Source: DASPWW01 sp963841715
GTDB lineage: Bacteria > Actinomycetota > Thermoleophilia > Solirubrobacterales > 70-9
Length of the DNA: 64,000 nucleotides
NCBI GenBank assembly: GCA_963841715.1
Contig: CAWJDP010000002.1
Span: 1-64,000, forward strand
Direction: 5' to 3'
Made by a program: the position numbers and the translations under genes. Shown one piece after another: positions 32,478-40,220 of this stretch (its first letter is position 1; every line of letters starts with the position of its first letter). A model generated the notes under the pieces. The model saw only the letters and a list, made by a program, of their open reading frames with translations. It ran no database searches and was not told where the DNA came from.

Positions 32478-33332
32478 CTATCCCTCGCTGAGGCGCTCCG
32501 CGAGCCGGTTCATCCCGCGCTCGCGCGCCGCCCGCGCCGCGCCCCGGCGGTCGAGTCGCTTGCTGCGCGGGCGCCCGACGCCGGCGTCGCGCAGCGTCGC
32601 GATGTCGCGGTAGGCGAGCAGCTCGTCGCGTGAGCCCGCGATCGCCGTGCGCAGCGCCGGTCGCGTGATCTTGAGCGCGTTGTCGAGCACGCCCTCGAGC
32701 GATCCGTACTTGCGCAGCAGCTCGGCCGCGGTCTTCTCGCCCACCCCCTTCGCGCCGGGGATCCCGTCGGAGGGATCGCCGCGCAGTGCGATGAAGTCGG
32801 GTACGAGCTCGGGGCCGATTCCGTAGCGGCGCCTGACCTCCGCCGGGCCGACCTCCTCGGCGCCGTCGCCGCCCGTGCGCACGTAGAGAACGGTCACGCG
32901 CTTGGTCGCGCACTGGTACATGTCGCGGTCGCCGGTCAGGATCAGCGCTTTCCCTCCGGCCTTCTCCTCGACCCGCGCGTAGCTTCCGAGCAGATCGTCG
33001 GCCTCGAGGTCCTCCGAGACCGCGATCCGCCACCCGAACGCCTTGAAGAAGTCGCCGGCGTCGGCGAACTGGGGCGAGAGCTCGTCGGGGACCTCGTCGC
33101 GGTCGGCGTGGTAGCCCTCGTACATCTCCGTGCGGTAGCTCGCCGCGTCGGGGCCGAAGCAGAGCACCACGGTCCGCGGGTCCTGCTTCTCGACCTCGCG
33201 GAGGAGGATGTTCGCGGTCCCGAGCAGCGCGTTGACGGGCTTCCCGTCTGCGTCCTTGATCGAGCTCGGGAGCGCATAGAAGGCGCGGAACAGCAGCGAC
33301 GGGGCGTCGACGACGAGCAGCGGCGCGCTCAA
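32478..33332 (-). CDS. 5'-3' exonuclease / flap endonuclease (FEN)
   Basis: The 284-residue nuclease matches the N-terminal domain of DNA polymerase I, but stands alone. Metal-site acids appear in VVDAPS, EADDLLG, TGDRDMYQ and GDPSDGIPG, and the DNA-binding helix-3-turn-helix is IPGAKGVGEKTAAELL. It would remove 5' flaps or RNA. The TTG start overlaps the stop of the primase-polymerase gene (TTGA), so they are coupled. The C-terminal 35 residues are Arg-rich. Confidence 0.9.
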   Translation of the reverse strand: MSAPLLVVDAPSLLFRAFYALPSSIKDADGKPVNALLGTANILLREVEKQDPRTVVLCFGPDAASYRTEMYEGYHADRDEVPDELSPQFADAGDFFKAFGWRIAVSEDLEADDLLGSYARVEEKAGGKALILTGDRDMYQCATKRVTVLYVRTGGDGAEEVGPAEVRRRYGIGPELVPDFIALRGDPSDGIPGAKGVGEKTAAELLRKYGSLEGVLDNALKITRPALRTAIAGSRDELLAYRDIATLRDAGVGRPRSKRLDRRGAARAARERGMNRLAERLSEG

Positions 33333-34366
33333 CGCCTCTTCGCCTTCGCGGGCCTCTTCGCCTTGCCGGGCTTCTTCGCGCGGCTCGGCTGCACCCGCCG
33401 CGGCTCACCGCGCTGCTTCGGGAAGTGGGGCGGCCACGGGGCGTCGCCGAGGCCCTCGGCCTCGTCGCGCGCCGCCAGCTCGAGCAGCGCGTCGAGCGAG
33501 CCCTCGTTCGCGTCGATCTCGGCCGATGGGTCGCCGCGATCCTCGACCCGCGCCGGGACCGTGTCGAGGCGCAGCTCCGCCGGCTCGACGTCGGCGACCT
33601 CGCCCCACTCGAGCGGGCACGAGACGCGCGCGTCCGGCGTCGGGCGGACCGAGTACGCCGAGGCGACGGTGCGGTCGCGCGCGTTCTGGTTGTAGTCGAC
33701 GAAGACGCCGTGGCGCTCCTCCTTCCACCACTTGCTCGTCGCCTGCTTCGGAGCGCGGCGCTCGACCTCGCGCGCGAGCGCGAGCGCGGCGCGGCGGACC
33801 TCGGTGAAGTCCTGCTCGGGCGTGACGCGGACGTTGACGTGCATCCCGCGCGAGCCCGACGTCTTCGGGAACCCGACGAGGTCGTGGTCGTCGAGCACCT
33901 CGCGGACGATCAGCGCGACTCTGCGGACGTCCTCGAACTCGACCCCCGGCGTCGGGTCGAGGTCGACGCGGAGCTCGTCGGGGCGGTCGAGGTCGGCGCG
34001 CCGGCACGGCCACGGGTTGAAGTCGATCACCCCGAGGTTCACCGCCCACGCGAGGTGGGCGGCGTCGTTGGCGACGAGCTCGGTGGCGTTGCGCCCACTC
34101 GGGAAGTGCACCGTCGCCGTCTGCAGCCAGTCGGGCGCGCCCTTGGGGACCCGCTTCTGGAAGAACGGCTTCCCGGCGGCGCCGTCGACGAAGCGCTTCA
34201 TCGTCGTCGGCCGCTCGCGGAGGTGGTTGGTCGCGGCGTCGGCGACCGCGAGGTAGTAGTCGCAGAGGTCGAGCTTCGTGTGCCCGGCCTCGGGGAAGAA
34301 CACCTTCCCGGGATTCGACAGGCGGACCTCGCGGCCCGCGGCCTCGATCGTCAGTGCCTCCGCCAC
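33329..34366 (-). CDS. Stand-alone primase-polymerase (LigD-Pol / Prim-PolC type)
   Basis: The 345-residue protein is an archaeo-eukaryotic primase-fold polymerase. Catalytic aspartates lie in RVDLDPTPG, with SGSRGMHV as the third-metal/nucleotide histidine motif, and VSCPLEWGEV is also conserved. It is not fused to a ligase or nuclease; a Lys/Arg-rich tail ends the protein. The closest known arrangement is mycobacterial Prim-PolC next to LigC. It would fill gaps with ribo- or deoxyribonucleotides. No Ku gene is present in the window. Confidence 0.9.
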   Translation of the reverse strand: MAEALTIEAAGREVRLSNPGKVFFPEAGHTKLDLCDYYLAVADAATNHLRERPTTMKRFVDGAAGKPFFQKRVPKGAPDWLQTATVHFPSGRNATELVANDAAHLAWAVNLGVIDFNPWPCRRADLDRPDELRVDLDPTPGVEFEDVRRVALIVREVLDDHDLVGFPKTSGSRGMHVNVRVTPEQDFTEVRRAALALAREVERRAPKQATSKWWKEERHGVFVDYNQNARDRTVASAYSVRPTPDARVSCPLEWGEVADVEPAELRLDTVPARVEDRGDPSAEIDANEGSLDALLELAARDEAEGLGDAPWPPHFPKQRGEPRRVQPSRAKKPGKAKRPAKAKRR

Positions 34367-34377
34367 AGCGTGAGGCT

Positions 34378-34457
34378 AGATCACCCGCCCGCGACGGACG
34401 CGGAGCGGAGCCCAGATCACCCGTCCGCTGCGGACGCGCAGCGGAGCACGCGGACGG
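34378..34457. repeat. Tandem 36-bp repeat including stem-loop repeat copy B
   Basis: Two 36-bp units, starting at 34378 and 34414 with AGATCACCCG, are about 80% alike. The second contains copy B of the dispersed stem-loop: arms CCGTCCGC (34421-34428) and GCGGACGG (34450-34457) around a 21-nt loop, TGCGGACGCGCAGCGGAGCA plus C. The first unit has a diverged loop without paired arms. The repeat lies just past the stop of the SHOCT-protein gene. Confidence 0.6.
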
Positions 34458-34463
34458 CCTTGT

Positions 34464-35798
34464 TCAGCCCGCGAGGATCGACTGCTTCTCGGCCTCGAAC
34501 TCCTTCTCGGTGAGGACGCCGTCGCTGCGCAGCTTGCCGAGCCGCTCGAGCCGCGCGAGCTTGTCGTCCTCGGCGGACACCCGCCCACCTCCCTGATCGA
34601 AGCGCTCGCCCGTCCGCTTCGCCATCCCCCGGAACCCCTCCATGCGCTCGTTCCAGCGCTGGGCGCCGACCTCCGGGGTCTGGTCGGGGAACTCCCTGAT
34701 GATCTGCCGGCGCAGGAACTCGGTCCCGATCGCCATGAACAGGATCAGCAGCAGCGACGGCCCCACCCGCGTCGGTCCGTCAGTGGGGTGCCAGGCGAGC
34801 AGGATCGCGATGATCATGACCGTCGACGCGTAGGCGTACAGGGGCTCGCGGTAATAGGGCGCGATCTCGCGGCGGAACGACGTTGCGGGTCGCGTCGTGC
34901 CCGCGATCCACGCCGCGATGATGATCAGGACGCCGTAGAGGAGCACCGACCCCGCGATCTCCGCGAGCACCGAGGTGCCGATCGACCACGCCGCGTGCGC
35001 GGCGGGCTGAACGGATGCCGTCGTCGCCAGCGAGCCGACGACGACGTTGCCGACGATCCCGCGCGCGATCAGCACCGCGATCCCGACGGCGATGAAGCTG
35101 ATCCCGACCGAGCGCAGCGCCTCGCGGCGCCAGTTCGTTGCGAGGTACACCGCGAGCGCGTAAAGGGCCAGCGTCACGAGCACCAGCGCCCAGGCGGCGA
35201 TGCGCAGGATGTTGACGACGTCCTGTGCCGCAGCGAGCTGCGAGGAGCGCAGGATCACGATCCGCGCTTCGTCCTCAGGGATCTTGTCGGCGACGTTGGG
35301 GAGCCCGGTCTCCTGGGCGAGCTGTGAGATCAGCACCCGGAGGTCGAGCGCGACGACGCCGTTCTGCTGCGAGATCACGCCGCTCTTGCCCTCGACGATC
35401 GCGAGCAGCTGCTTGTGGGCGGTGCGGTTCGCGTTCTCCCACAGGCCTTGGACGCGGGGCTGCTCGAGCAGCTTCGGTGCCGCGGTGTCGGCGAACTGGC
35501 GCAGGCCGCCCGCGGCCGGCCCGGCAAGCGGCTTCGCCTGCGGCGGCAGCGCCTTGTCGAGCTTCGCCTGAACGTTGACGTTGTTGAACAGCTGGTCGAC
35601 GAGGAACGTCGAGACCTGATCGCGGATCTCCTGGTTTTCGAGCATCCGCGAGCTCGTGTTGGTCCAGGTGTCGGTCTCGAGCAGCTGGCGCTTCGCCCAC
35701 AGCGCGAAGATCGAGAGGAAGCCGATCACCGAGGCGAGGATCAGCAGCGTGACCACGATGCCCCTTCTCTGGTGGGCGCCCTGCTCGTCGGACGACAT
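34464..35798 (-). CDS. Multi-pass membrane protein with C-terminal SHOCT domain
   Basis: The 444-residue protein has an N-terminal helix (about 13-35), a long extracytoplasmic region to about residue 205, then four to five helices and a C-terminal SHOCT module (LARLERLGKLRSDGVLTEKE). SHOCT domains are short oligomerisation or sensing modules. The family is common in actinobacteria; its function is unknown. It is divergent from the enoyl-CoA hydratase gene. Confidence 0.8.
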   Translation of the reverse strand: MSSDEQGAHQRRGIVVTLLILASVIGFLSIFALWAKRQLLETDTWTNTSSRMLENQEIRDQVSTFLVDQLFNNVNVQAKLDKALPPQAKPLAGPAAGGLRQFADTAAPKLLEQPRVQGLWENANRTAHKQLLAIVEGKSGVISQQNGVVALDLRVLISQLAQETGLPNVADKIPEDEARIVILRSSQLAAAQDVVNILRIAAWALVLVTLALYALAVYLATNWRREALRSVGISFIAVGIAVLIARGIVGNVVVGSLATTASVQPAAHAAWSIGTSVLAEIAGSVLLYGVLIIIAAWIAGTTRPATSFRREIAPYYREPLYAYASTVMIIAILLAWHPTDGPTRVGPSLLLILFMAIGTEFLRRQIIREFPDQTPEVGAQRWNERMEGFRGMAKRTGERFDQGGGRVSAEDDKLARLERLGKLRSDGVLTEKEFEAEKQSILAG

Positions 35799-35875
35799 CT
35801 CGCTCCTTCCCCGTTGAGCGGCGGCGCGATGTTAGCGTGGCTCACCGCCAGCTAGAAGCGAGCGAGGAGATCGGC

Positions 35876-36781
35876 TTGGACAGCCTCAGCACCCTGACCT
35901 ACGAAGTCGACGGCCGCGTGGCCCGGATCACGCTCAACCGGCCCGAGCGCGGCAACGGGATCACGCTCGAGATGCCGCGCGAGCTGGCGGCGTGCGTCGA
36001 GCGCGCCAACCTCGACCCCGGCGTGCATGCGCTCGCCCTGTCCGGCAACGGGAGCGGCTTCTGCGGCGGCTATGACCTGCTGTCCGCTGAGCAGTTCGGC
36101 GAAGCGAGCCCGGACGCGGCGGTTGATGGGAGCCCCGTTGACCCGGGCGTCCAGCTCGCGAATCATGACCCCAGCCGCGTTTGGGACCCGGTTGTCGACT
36201 TCCAGATGATGAGCCGCAACGTGCGCGGATTCATGAGCCTGTTCCACTCCGACAAGCCGGTGCTGTGCAAGGTGCACGGTTTCTGCATCGCCGGCGGGAC
36301 CGACATGGCGCTGTGCTCGGACCTGCTCGTGATCGAGGACCGCGCCAAGATCGGCTACCCGCCGGCGCGCGTCTGGGGCGTCCCGACGACATCGATCTGG
36401 GCCCACCGCGTCGGCATCGAGAAGGCGAAGCGGCTGCTGTTCACCGGCGATTCCCTGTCCGGCAGCGAGGCGGTGGAATGGGGCCTCGCGACCGACGCCG
36501 CCCCCGCGGCCGAGCTCGACGAGCGCTTCGAGTCGCTGCTCGAGCGGGTCGCGCGGCTGCCGGTCAACCAGCTCGTGATGATGAAGCTGCTCATCAACCA
36601 GACCGTCTACGCGCAGGGTCTGCACACGACGCAGGTGCTGGGGACGGTGTTCGACGGGATCGCCCGCCACACTCCGGAGGGCCATGAGTTCGCGCGACGC
36701 GCCGCCGAGTCGGGGTTCAAGGACGCCGTTCGCGAGCGCGACGAGCCGTTCGGCGACTTCGGGCTCAATCCGCGCAAGTAG
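35876..36781 (+). CDS. Enoyl-CoA hydratase/isomerase (crotonase) family protein
   Basis: The 301-residue protein has the crotonase oxyanion segments SGNGSGFCGGYDL and KVHGFCIAGGTDMALCSD. Typical members have Glu at the catalytic positions; here the second region runs PPARVWGVPTTSI, so the exact reaction is uncertain. TTG 35876 is favoured since GAGGAG lies 7 nt upstream; a GTG at 35837 is in frame but lacks a ribosome site. Likely roles are hydration or isomerisation in fatty-acid or aromatic breakdown. The 3' end overlaps the convergent EAL gene by 17 bp. Confidence 0.85.
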   Translation: MDSLSTLTYEVDGRVARITLNRPERGNGITLEMPRELAACVERANLDPGVHALALSGNGSGFCGGYDLLSAEQFGEASPDAAVDGSPVDPGVQLANHDPSRVWDPVVDFQMMSRNVRGFMSLFHSDKPVLCKVHGFCIAGGTDMALCSDLLVIEDRAKIGYPPARVWGVPTTSIWAHRVGIEKAKRLLFTGDSLSGSEAVEWGLATDAAPAAELDERFESLLERVARLPVNQLVMMKLLINQTVYAQGLHTTQVLGTVFDGIARHTPEGHEFARRAAESGFKDAVRERDEPFGDFGLNPRK

Positions 36782-37877
36782 CGGCGCGGCGCTCGAGCCA
36801 GCCGGCAAGCTCGTCCGGGGGGAGCGGCTTGCAGACGTGGTGGCCCTGGATCGCGTCGCAGCCCCAATCGACGAGCGCGTCCGCCGTACCCCCGTCCTCG
36901 ACGCCCTCGGCGATCACGGAGAGCTCGAGCGTGTGCGCGAGCCCGATGATCCCCTCGACGACGGGGCGCACGCGGCCGTTCAGCGAGTCGTCGACGAGTC
37001 GCTGGTCGATCTTCAGGGTGTCGATCGGCAGCCGGCCCAAGCGCTCGATCGACGAGTGGCCGACGCCGAAGTCGTCGATCGCAATCGAGTTGAGGCCGAG
37101 GCCGCGGATCTCGGCGAGGGCGTCGGCGACCGGCGACTGCTCGCCCGCGAACGCGCTCTCGGTCACCTCGATGCCCAGCCGCCCTGGGGAGACTCCGGTG
37201 CGCTCGATCACCGCCGCGACTTGCTCGGCGATCTCGGGCTCCTCGAGCGCGACGGGGGAGACGTTTACGACCGCCGCCACATCGGGATCCTCGACGCGCT
37301 CGCCGAGGTCGCGGGCGGCGAGCTCGAGCGTGTGGATCGTCAGCCTGAGGATCGTCCTCCGGTCGCTCTCCGCCAGAGGGATGAACGCGTCGGGGCCGAC
37401 GATCCCCCCGTCGGGATCGTCCCAGCGCGCCAGCGCCTCGACCGCGACCGTGCGCCCGACGCGGCCAGCGACGATCGGCTGGTAGTGGAGCACGATCTCG
37501 CCGTCGGCGAGCGCCTTGCGCAGCTTCCCGAGGGCGACCGCGCGCTCGAGGCTGTAGTCGCCGAGCGCGCCGTGGGCGAAGAAGCCGCTGATCCCGCCGA
37601 GCAGGAAGAAGGTCAGCGGCTGGTCCGCATAGTCGAGCGTCCCGATGTGTCCCTCGGTTGCCGCCCAGACCAGGAATGCGCCAGACGCCGCGCCCGCCGC
37701 GAGCAGCCCTGCGCGCCACCCGAGCATGATCCCGAGCAGCGTGATCGGAACCACCGACAGCAGCGCGAGCCCGCTGACGTCCGGGAACACGAATCGGGCC
37801 ACCGAGATCAGGACGAGCAGGGCGATCGCCGCCACGGGCGGCGCCAGCGCGCGGGCCGGAGGCGATCCCTCGGTCAT
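36765..37877 (-). CDS. Membrane-anchored EAL-domain cyclic-di-GMP phosphodiesterase
   Basis: The 370-residue protein has three or four N-terminal transmembrane helices (about 15-110) and a full EAL domain without a GGDEF partner. Active-site motifs are intact: VEALAR (EAL), NVSP, EVTES, DDFGVGHSS, LKIDQ and AEGVED. It should linearise cyclic di-GMP. The membrane part resembles a DUF4118/MASE-like sensor. It is divergent from the PaaI thioesterase gene. Confidence 0.92.
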   Translation of the reverse strand: MTEGSPPARALAPPVAAIALLVLISVARFVFPDVSGLALLSVVPITLLGIMLGWRAGLLAAGAASGAFLVWAATEGHIGTLDYADQPLTFFLLGGISGFFAHGALGDYSLERAVALGKLRKALADGEIVLHYQPIVAGRVGRTVAVEALARWDDPDGGIVGPDAFIPLAESDRRTILRLTIHTLELAARDLGERVEDPDVAAVVNVSPVALEEPEIAEQVAAVIERTGVSPGRLGIEVTESAFAGEQSPVADALAEIRGLGLNSIAIDDFGVGHSSIERLGRLPIDTLKIDQRLVDDSLNGRVRPVVEGIIGLAHTLELSVIAEGVEDGGTADALVDWGCDAIQGHHVCKPLPPDELAGWLERRAATCAD

Positions 37878-37914
37878 CCCTGGTTGCAGTCTCCCACCGC
37901 CCCGGCAACTCAGG

Positions 37915-37931
37915 AATACTCACGCGCCATG
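37915..37931 (+). promoter_or_regulatory. Leaderless -10 element for the thioesterase gene
   Basis: AATACT (37915-37920) lies 8 nt before ATG 37929 with no Shine-Dalgarno sequence between. This fits transcription starting at the start codon. Confidence 0.35.
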
Positions 37932-38366
37932 CCGGAGACCAACCCCGCCGTCACGCCGGAGTCGATCAACAAGCGGATCGCCGACAGCTTCCCCGACGAC
38001 CTCGGGGTCGAGGCGGTGGAGATCACCGACGAGCTGACGCGCGGGCGAATCGTCGTCGACCGCCGCCACCTGCACCCCGGCGGGCTCGTCCACGGTGGCG
38101 CCTGGGTCGCGCTCGCCGACTCGGTCGCGGCCTGGCAGACGTTCCGCCACCTGGCGCCGGGCAACGACTTCACAACCGTGGAGATGAAGCTGAACGTGTT
38201 CGCGGGGATCGGCGACGGCGTCGAGTTGATCGCGACGGCCGAGCACCTCCACGCGGGACGAAGCACGCACGTGATCGAGGTCCGCGTCCACCGCGCCACC
38301 GACGCCCGCCTCGTCGCGAACCTGCTCGTGACCCAGTTCGTGCTCCCGGGGGCGCCCGCGGACTAG
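37929..38366 (+). CDS. PaaI-family hotdog thioesterase
   Basis: The 145-residue protein has the hotdog-fold pattern HPGGLVHGGAWVALADSVA, where the HGG and the Asp/Ser-Val helix form the active site of PaaI/YbgC-like acyl-CoA thioesterases. The second half, TTVEMKLNVFAGIGDGVELI, is also typical. It would release acyl or aryl groups from CoA. Its end overlaps the convergent glyoxalase gene by 4 bp. Confidence 0.88.
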   Translation: MPETNPAVTPESINKRIADSFPDDLGVEAVEITDELTRGRIVVDRRHLHPGGLVHGGAWVALADSVAAWQTFRHLAPGNDFTTVEMKLNVFAGIGDGVELIATAEHLHAGRSTHVIEVRVHRATDARLVANLLVTQFVLPGAPAD

Positions 38367-38767
38367 AAGTCGCGCCGGCCGGACAGCATCTCCTCGGCCC
38401 CGGGGCGGGTGAGCTCGTAAAGCGCCAGCAGCTGGCCGCCGGGGGTGCGCAGCGCCACGCCGGGCCCGTGCGGGATCCCGAACCGCTCACCGACCTCGGC
38501 TCCGCGCCGCTCGAGCTCGGAGATCGTCGCCTCGAGGTCATCGACGCGAAAGACGAGGAACGGCGCCTCGCCCTCGAGGTGCTCGGCGACCATCACCCGG
38601 GGCCGCTCCTCACCAAGGCGGATCTGTCCAACGCGGGTCTCGAAGCGCTCGATCGCGAACACGATCTCGCCCCCGAGCACGTCGGCGTAGAAGCGCAGGT
38701 CGCGGGCGGCGTCGGCGCTCGGCATGTAGATGAAGTCGAGCCGCTCGAGGCCCGGGAGCTCGCTCAC
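38363..38767 (-). CDS. Glyoxalase/VOC-family protein
   Basis: The 134-residue protein has two beta-alpha-beta-beta-beta modules of the VOC fold: LDFIYMPSADAARDLRFYAD, then PFLVFRVDDLEATISELERR and GPGVALRTPGGQLLALYE. The metal-ligand set of true glyoxalase I is not clearly complete, so it may bind rather than convert a ligand. GTG 38767 overlaps the stop of pyruvate kinase (GTGA), tying its expression to pyk. Handling of a glycolytic by-product is a reasonable guess. Confidence 0.8.
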   Translation of the reverse strand: MSELPGLERLDFIYMPSADAARDLRFYADVLGGEIVFAIERFETRVGQIRLGEERPRVMVAEHLEGEAPFLVFRVDDLEATISELERRGAEVGERFGIPHGPGVALRTPGGQLLALYELTRPGAEEMLSGRRDF

Positions 38768-40218
38768 GGGACCCGGTGGACCTCGAACAGGTTCGTCCCC
38801 AGGTCCTGGTCCTGGAGGCCGGCCGTGATCCCGACGAGCTCGCCCTGGTCGGCGACGCCGTGGTCCTTCGCGAGCCGCGCGCAGTCGTCGAGCAGGTCGC
38901 GGAAGTCCTCGCGGTCCGGGCTCTCGACGCAGTGGATCCCGAACAGCAGATTGAGGCGCCGCGCGGTCTCCCTGCGCGGCGACAGCGCGAGCACCGGGAC
39001 CCGCGGGCGGTGCGCGGAGACGAGCCGCGCGGTCCGCCCGCTGTGCGTCGGGACCACGAGCGCCGCGAGCCCGAGGGTGTAGGTCGAGCCGACGGCCGCC
39101 CGCGCGACGGATCCGGCGACGTCTCCGGGATCGGTCGCGACGCGGCTGAATACCCACTCGCCATATGGCAGGTTCGACTCGGTCTCGCGCGCGATCTGAT
39201 CCATCACCCGAACCGCCTCGACCGGGTGCTCGCCGACCGCGGTCTCCTCGGAGAGCATCACTGCGTCGGTTCCGTCGTAAATCGCGTTCGCGACGTCGGT
39301 CACCTCGGCGCGGGTTGGCCGGTTCGAGGTCACCATCGAGGCGAGCATCTGAGTCGCGGTGATCGCGGGCTTCGACCGCCGCCCCGCGAGCGCGATCAGC
39401 CGCTTCTGGATCGAGGGGACCTTCGAGATCGGGACCTCGATCCCGAGATCACCCCGCGCGACCATGATCCCTCCAACCGCGGCCTCGACCAGCTCCTCGG
39501 CGTTCTCGGCGGCCTGCGAGCGCTCGATCTTCGCGATCACCGGGATGTCCGAGCCGCGCGCGGCGAGCCGCCGCTCGACCGTCTCGATGTCCTCGCGGGT
39601 CTGGACGAACGACACGGCGAGCAGGTCGATGCCCTCCTCCGCCGCGAAGTCGATCCAAGCGAGGTCGTCGACCCCAACCGCGGGCAGCTCGACGTCGACC
39701 CCGGGGAGGTTGATCCCCTGGTGCGAGGCGACCGGGCCTCCCTCCTCGACCTCGCAGCGGACGCTCCCTGCGTCGGAATCGATCACCCGAAGCCGGATCC
39801 GACCGTCGGCGAGGTACACCGTGTCGCCCGCCTTGACCGCCCTCGGCAGCCCCGACCACGAGACCGGGATGCAGTCCGGCTCGCCGATCCGTTCCACCGT
39901 CGTCAGCGTCACCGGCGAGCCGCTCGCGAGCTCGACGACGCCGCCCTCGACCTCGTCGAGGCGCAACTTCGGCCCCGGGACGTCGCCGAGGATCCCTACC
40001 TCGCGGCCGATCCGCTTCGCGGCCTCGCGGATCAGCCGGATCGTCTCGATCTGCTGCGCGGGTGGCCCGTGCGAGAAGTTCAGCCGCAGCACGTCGGCTC
40101 CGGCGCCGATCAACGCCGTCAGCGATTCCCGGTCGCGGGTGGCGGGTCCGACGGTGGCGACTATCTTCGTCCGTCGGTGCTCGGAGGGGTGGGGCGTGCC
40201 GTCGCCGAGCCGCTCCAT
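38764..40218 (-). CDS. pyk: Pyruvate kinase
   Basis: The 484-residue glycolytic enzyme turns phosphoenolpyruvate and ADP into pyruvate and ATP. Landmarks are TKIVATVGPATRD at the N terminus, LRLNFSHG, the active-site KIERSQAAENAEEL, MVARGDLGIEVP and TSNRPTRAEVTDVANAIYDG. ATG 40218 is used; GTG 40224 would overlap the P-type ATPase stop as GTGA. The order is ATPase, pyk, glyoxalase, with tight junctions. Confidence 0.95.
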   Translation of the reverse strand: MERLGDGTPHPSEHRRTKIVATVGPATRDRESLTALIGAGADVLRLNFSHGPPAQQIETIRLIREAAKRIGREVGILGDVPGPKLRLDEVEGGVVELASGSPVTLTTVERIGEPDCIPVSWSGLPRAVKAGDTVYLADGRIRLRVIDSDAGSVRCEVEEGGPVASHQGINLPGVDVELPAVGVDDLAWIDFAAEEGIDLLAVSFVQTREDIETVERRLAARGSDIPVIAKIERSQAAENAEELVEAAVGGIMVARGDLGIEVPISKVPSIQKRLIALAGRRSKPAITATQMLASMVTSNRPTRAEVTDVANAIYDGTDAVMLSEETAVGEHPVEAVRVMDQIARETESNLPYGEWVFSRVATDPGDVAGSVARAAVGSTYTLGLAALVVPTHSGRTARLVSAHRPRVPVLALSPRRETARRLNLLFGIHCVESPDREDFRDLLDDCARLAKDHGVADQGELVGITAGLQDQDLGTNLFEVHRVP

Positions 40219-40220
40219 CG

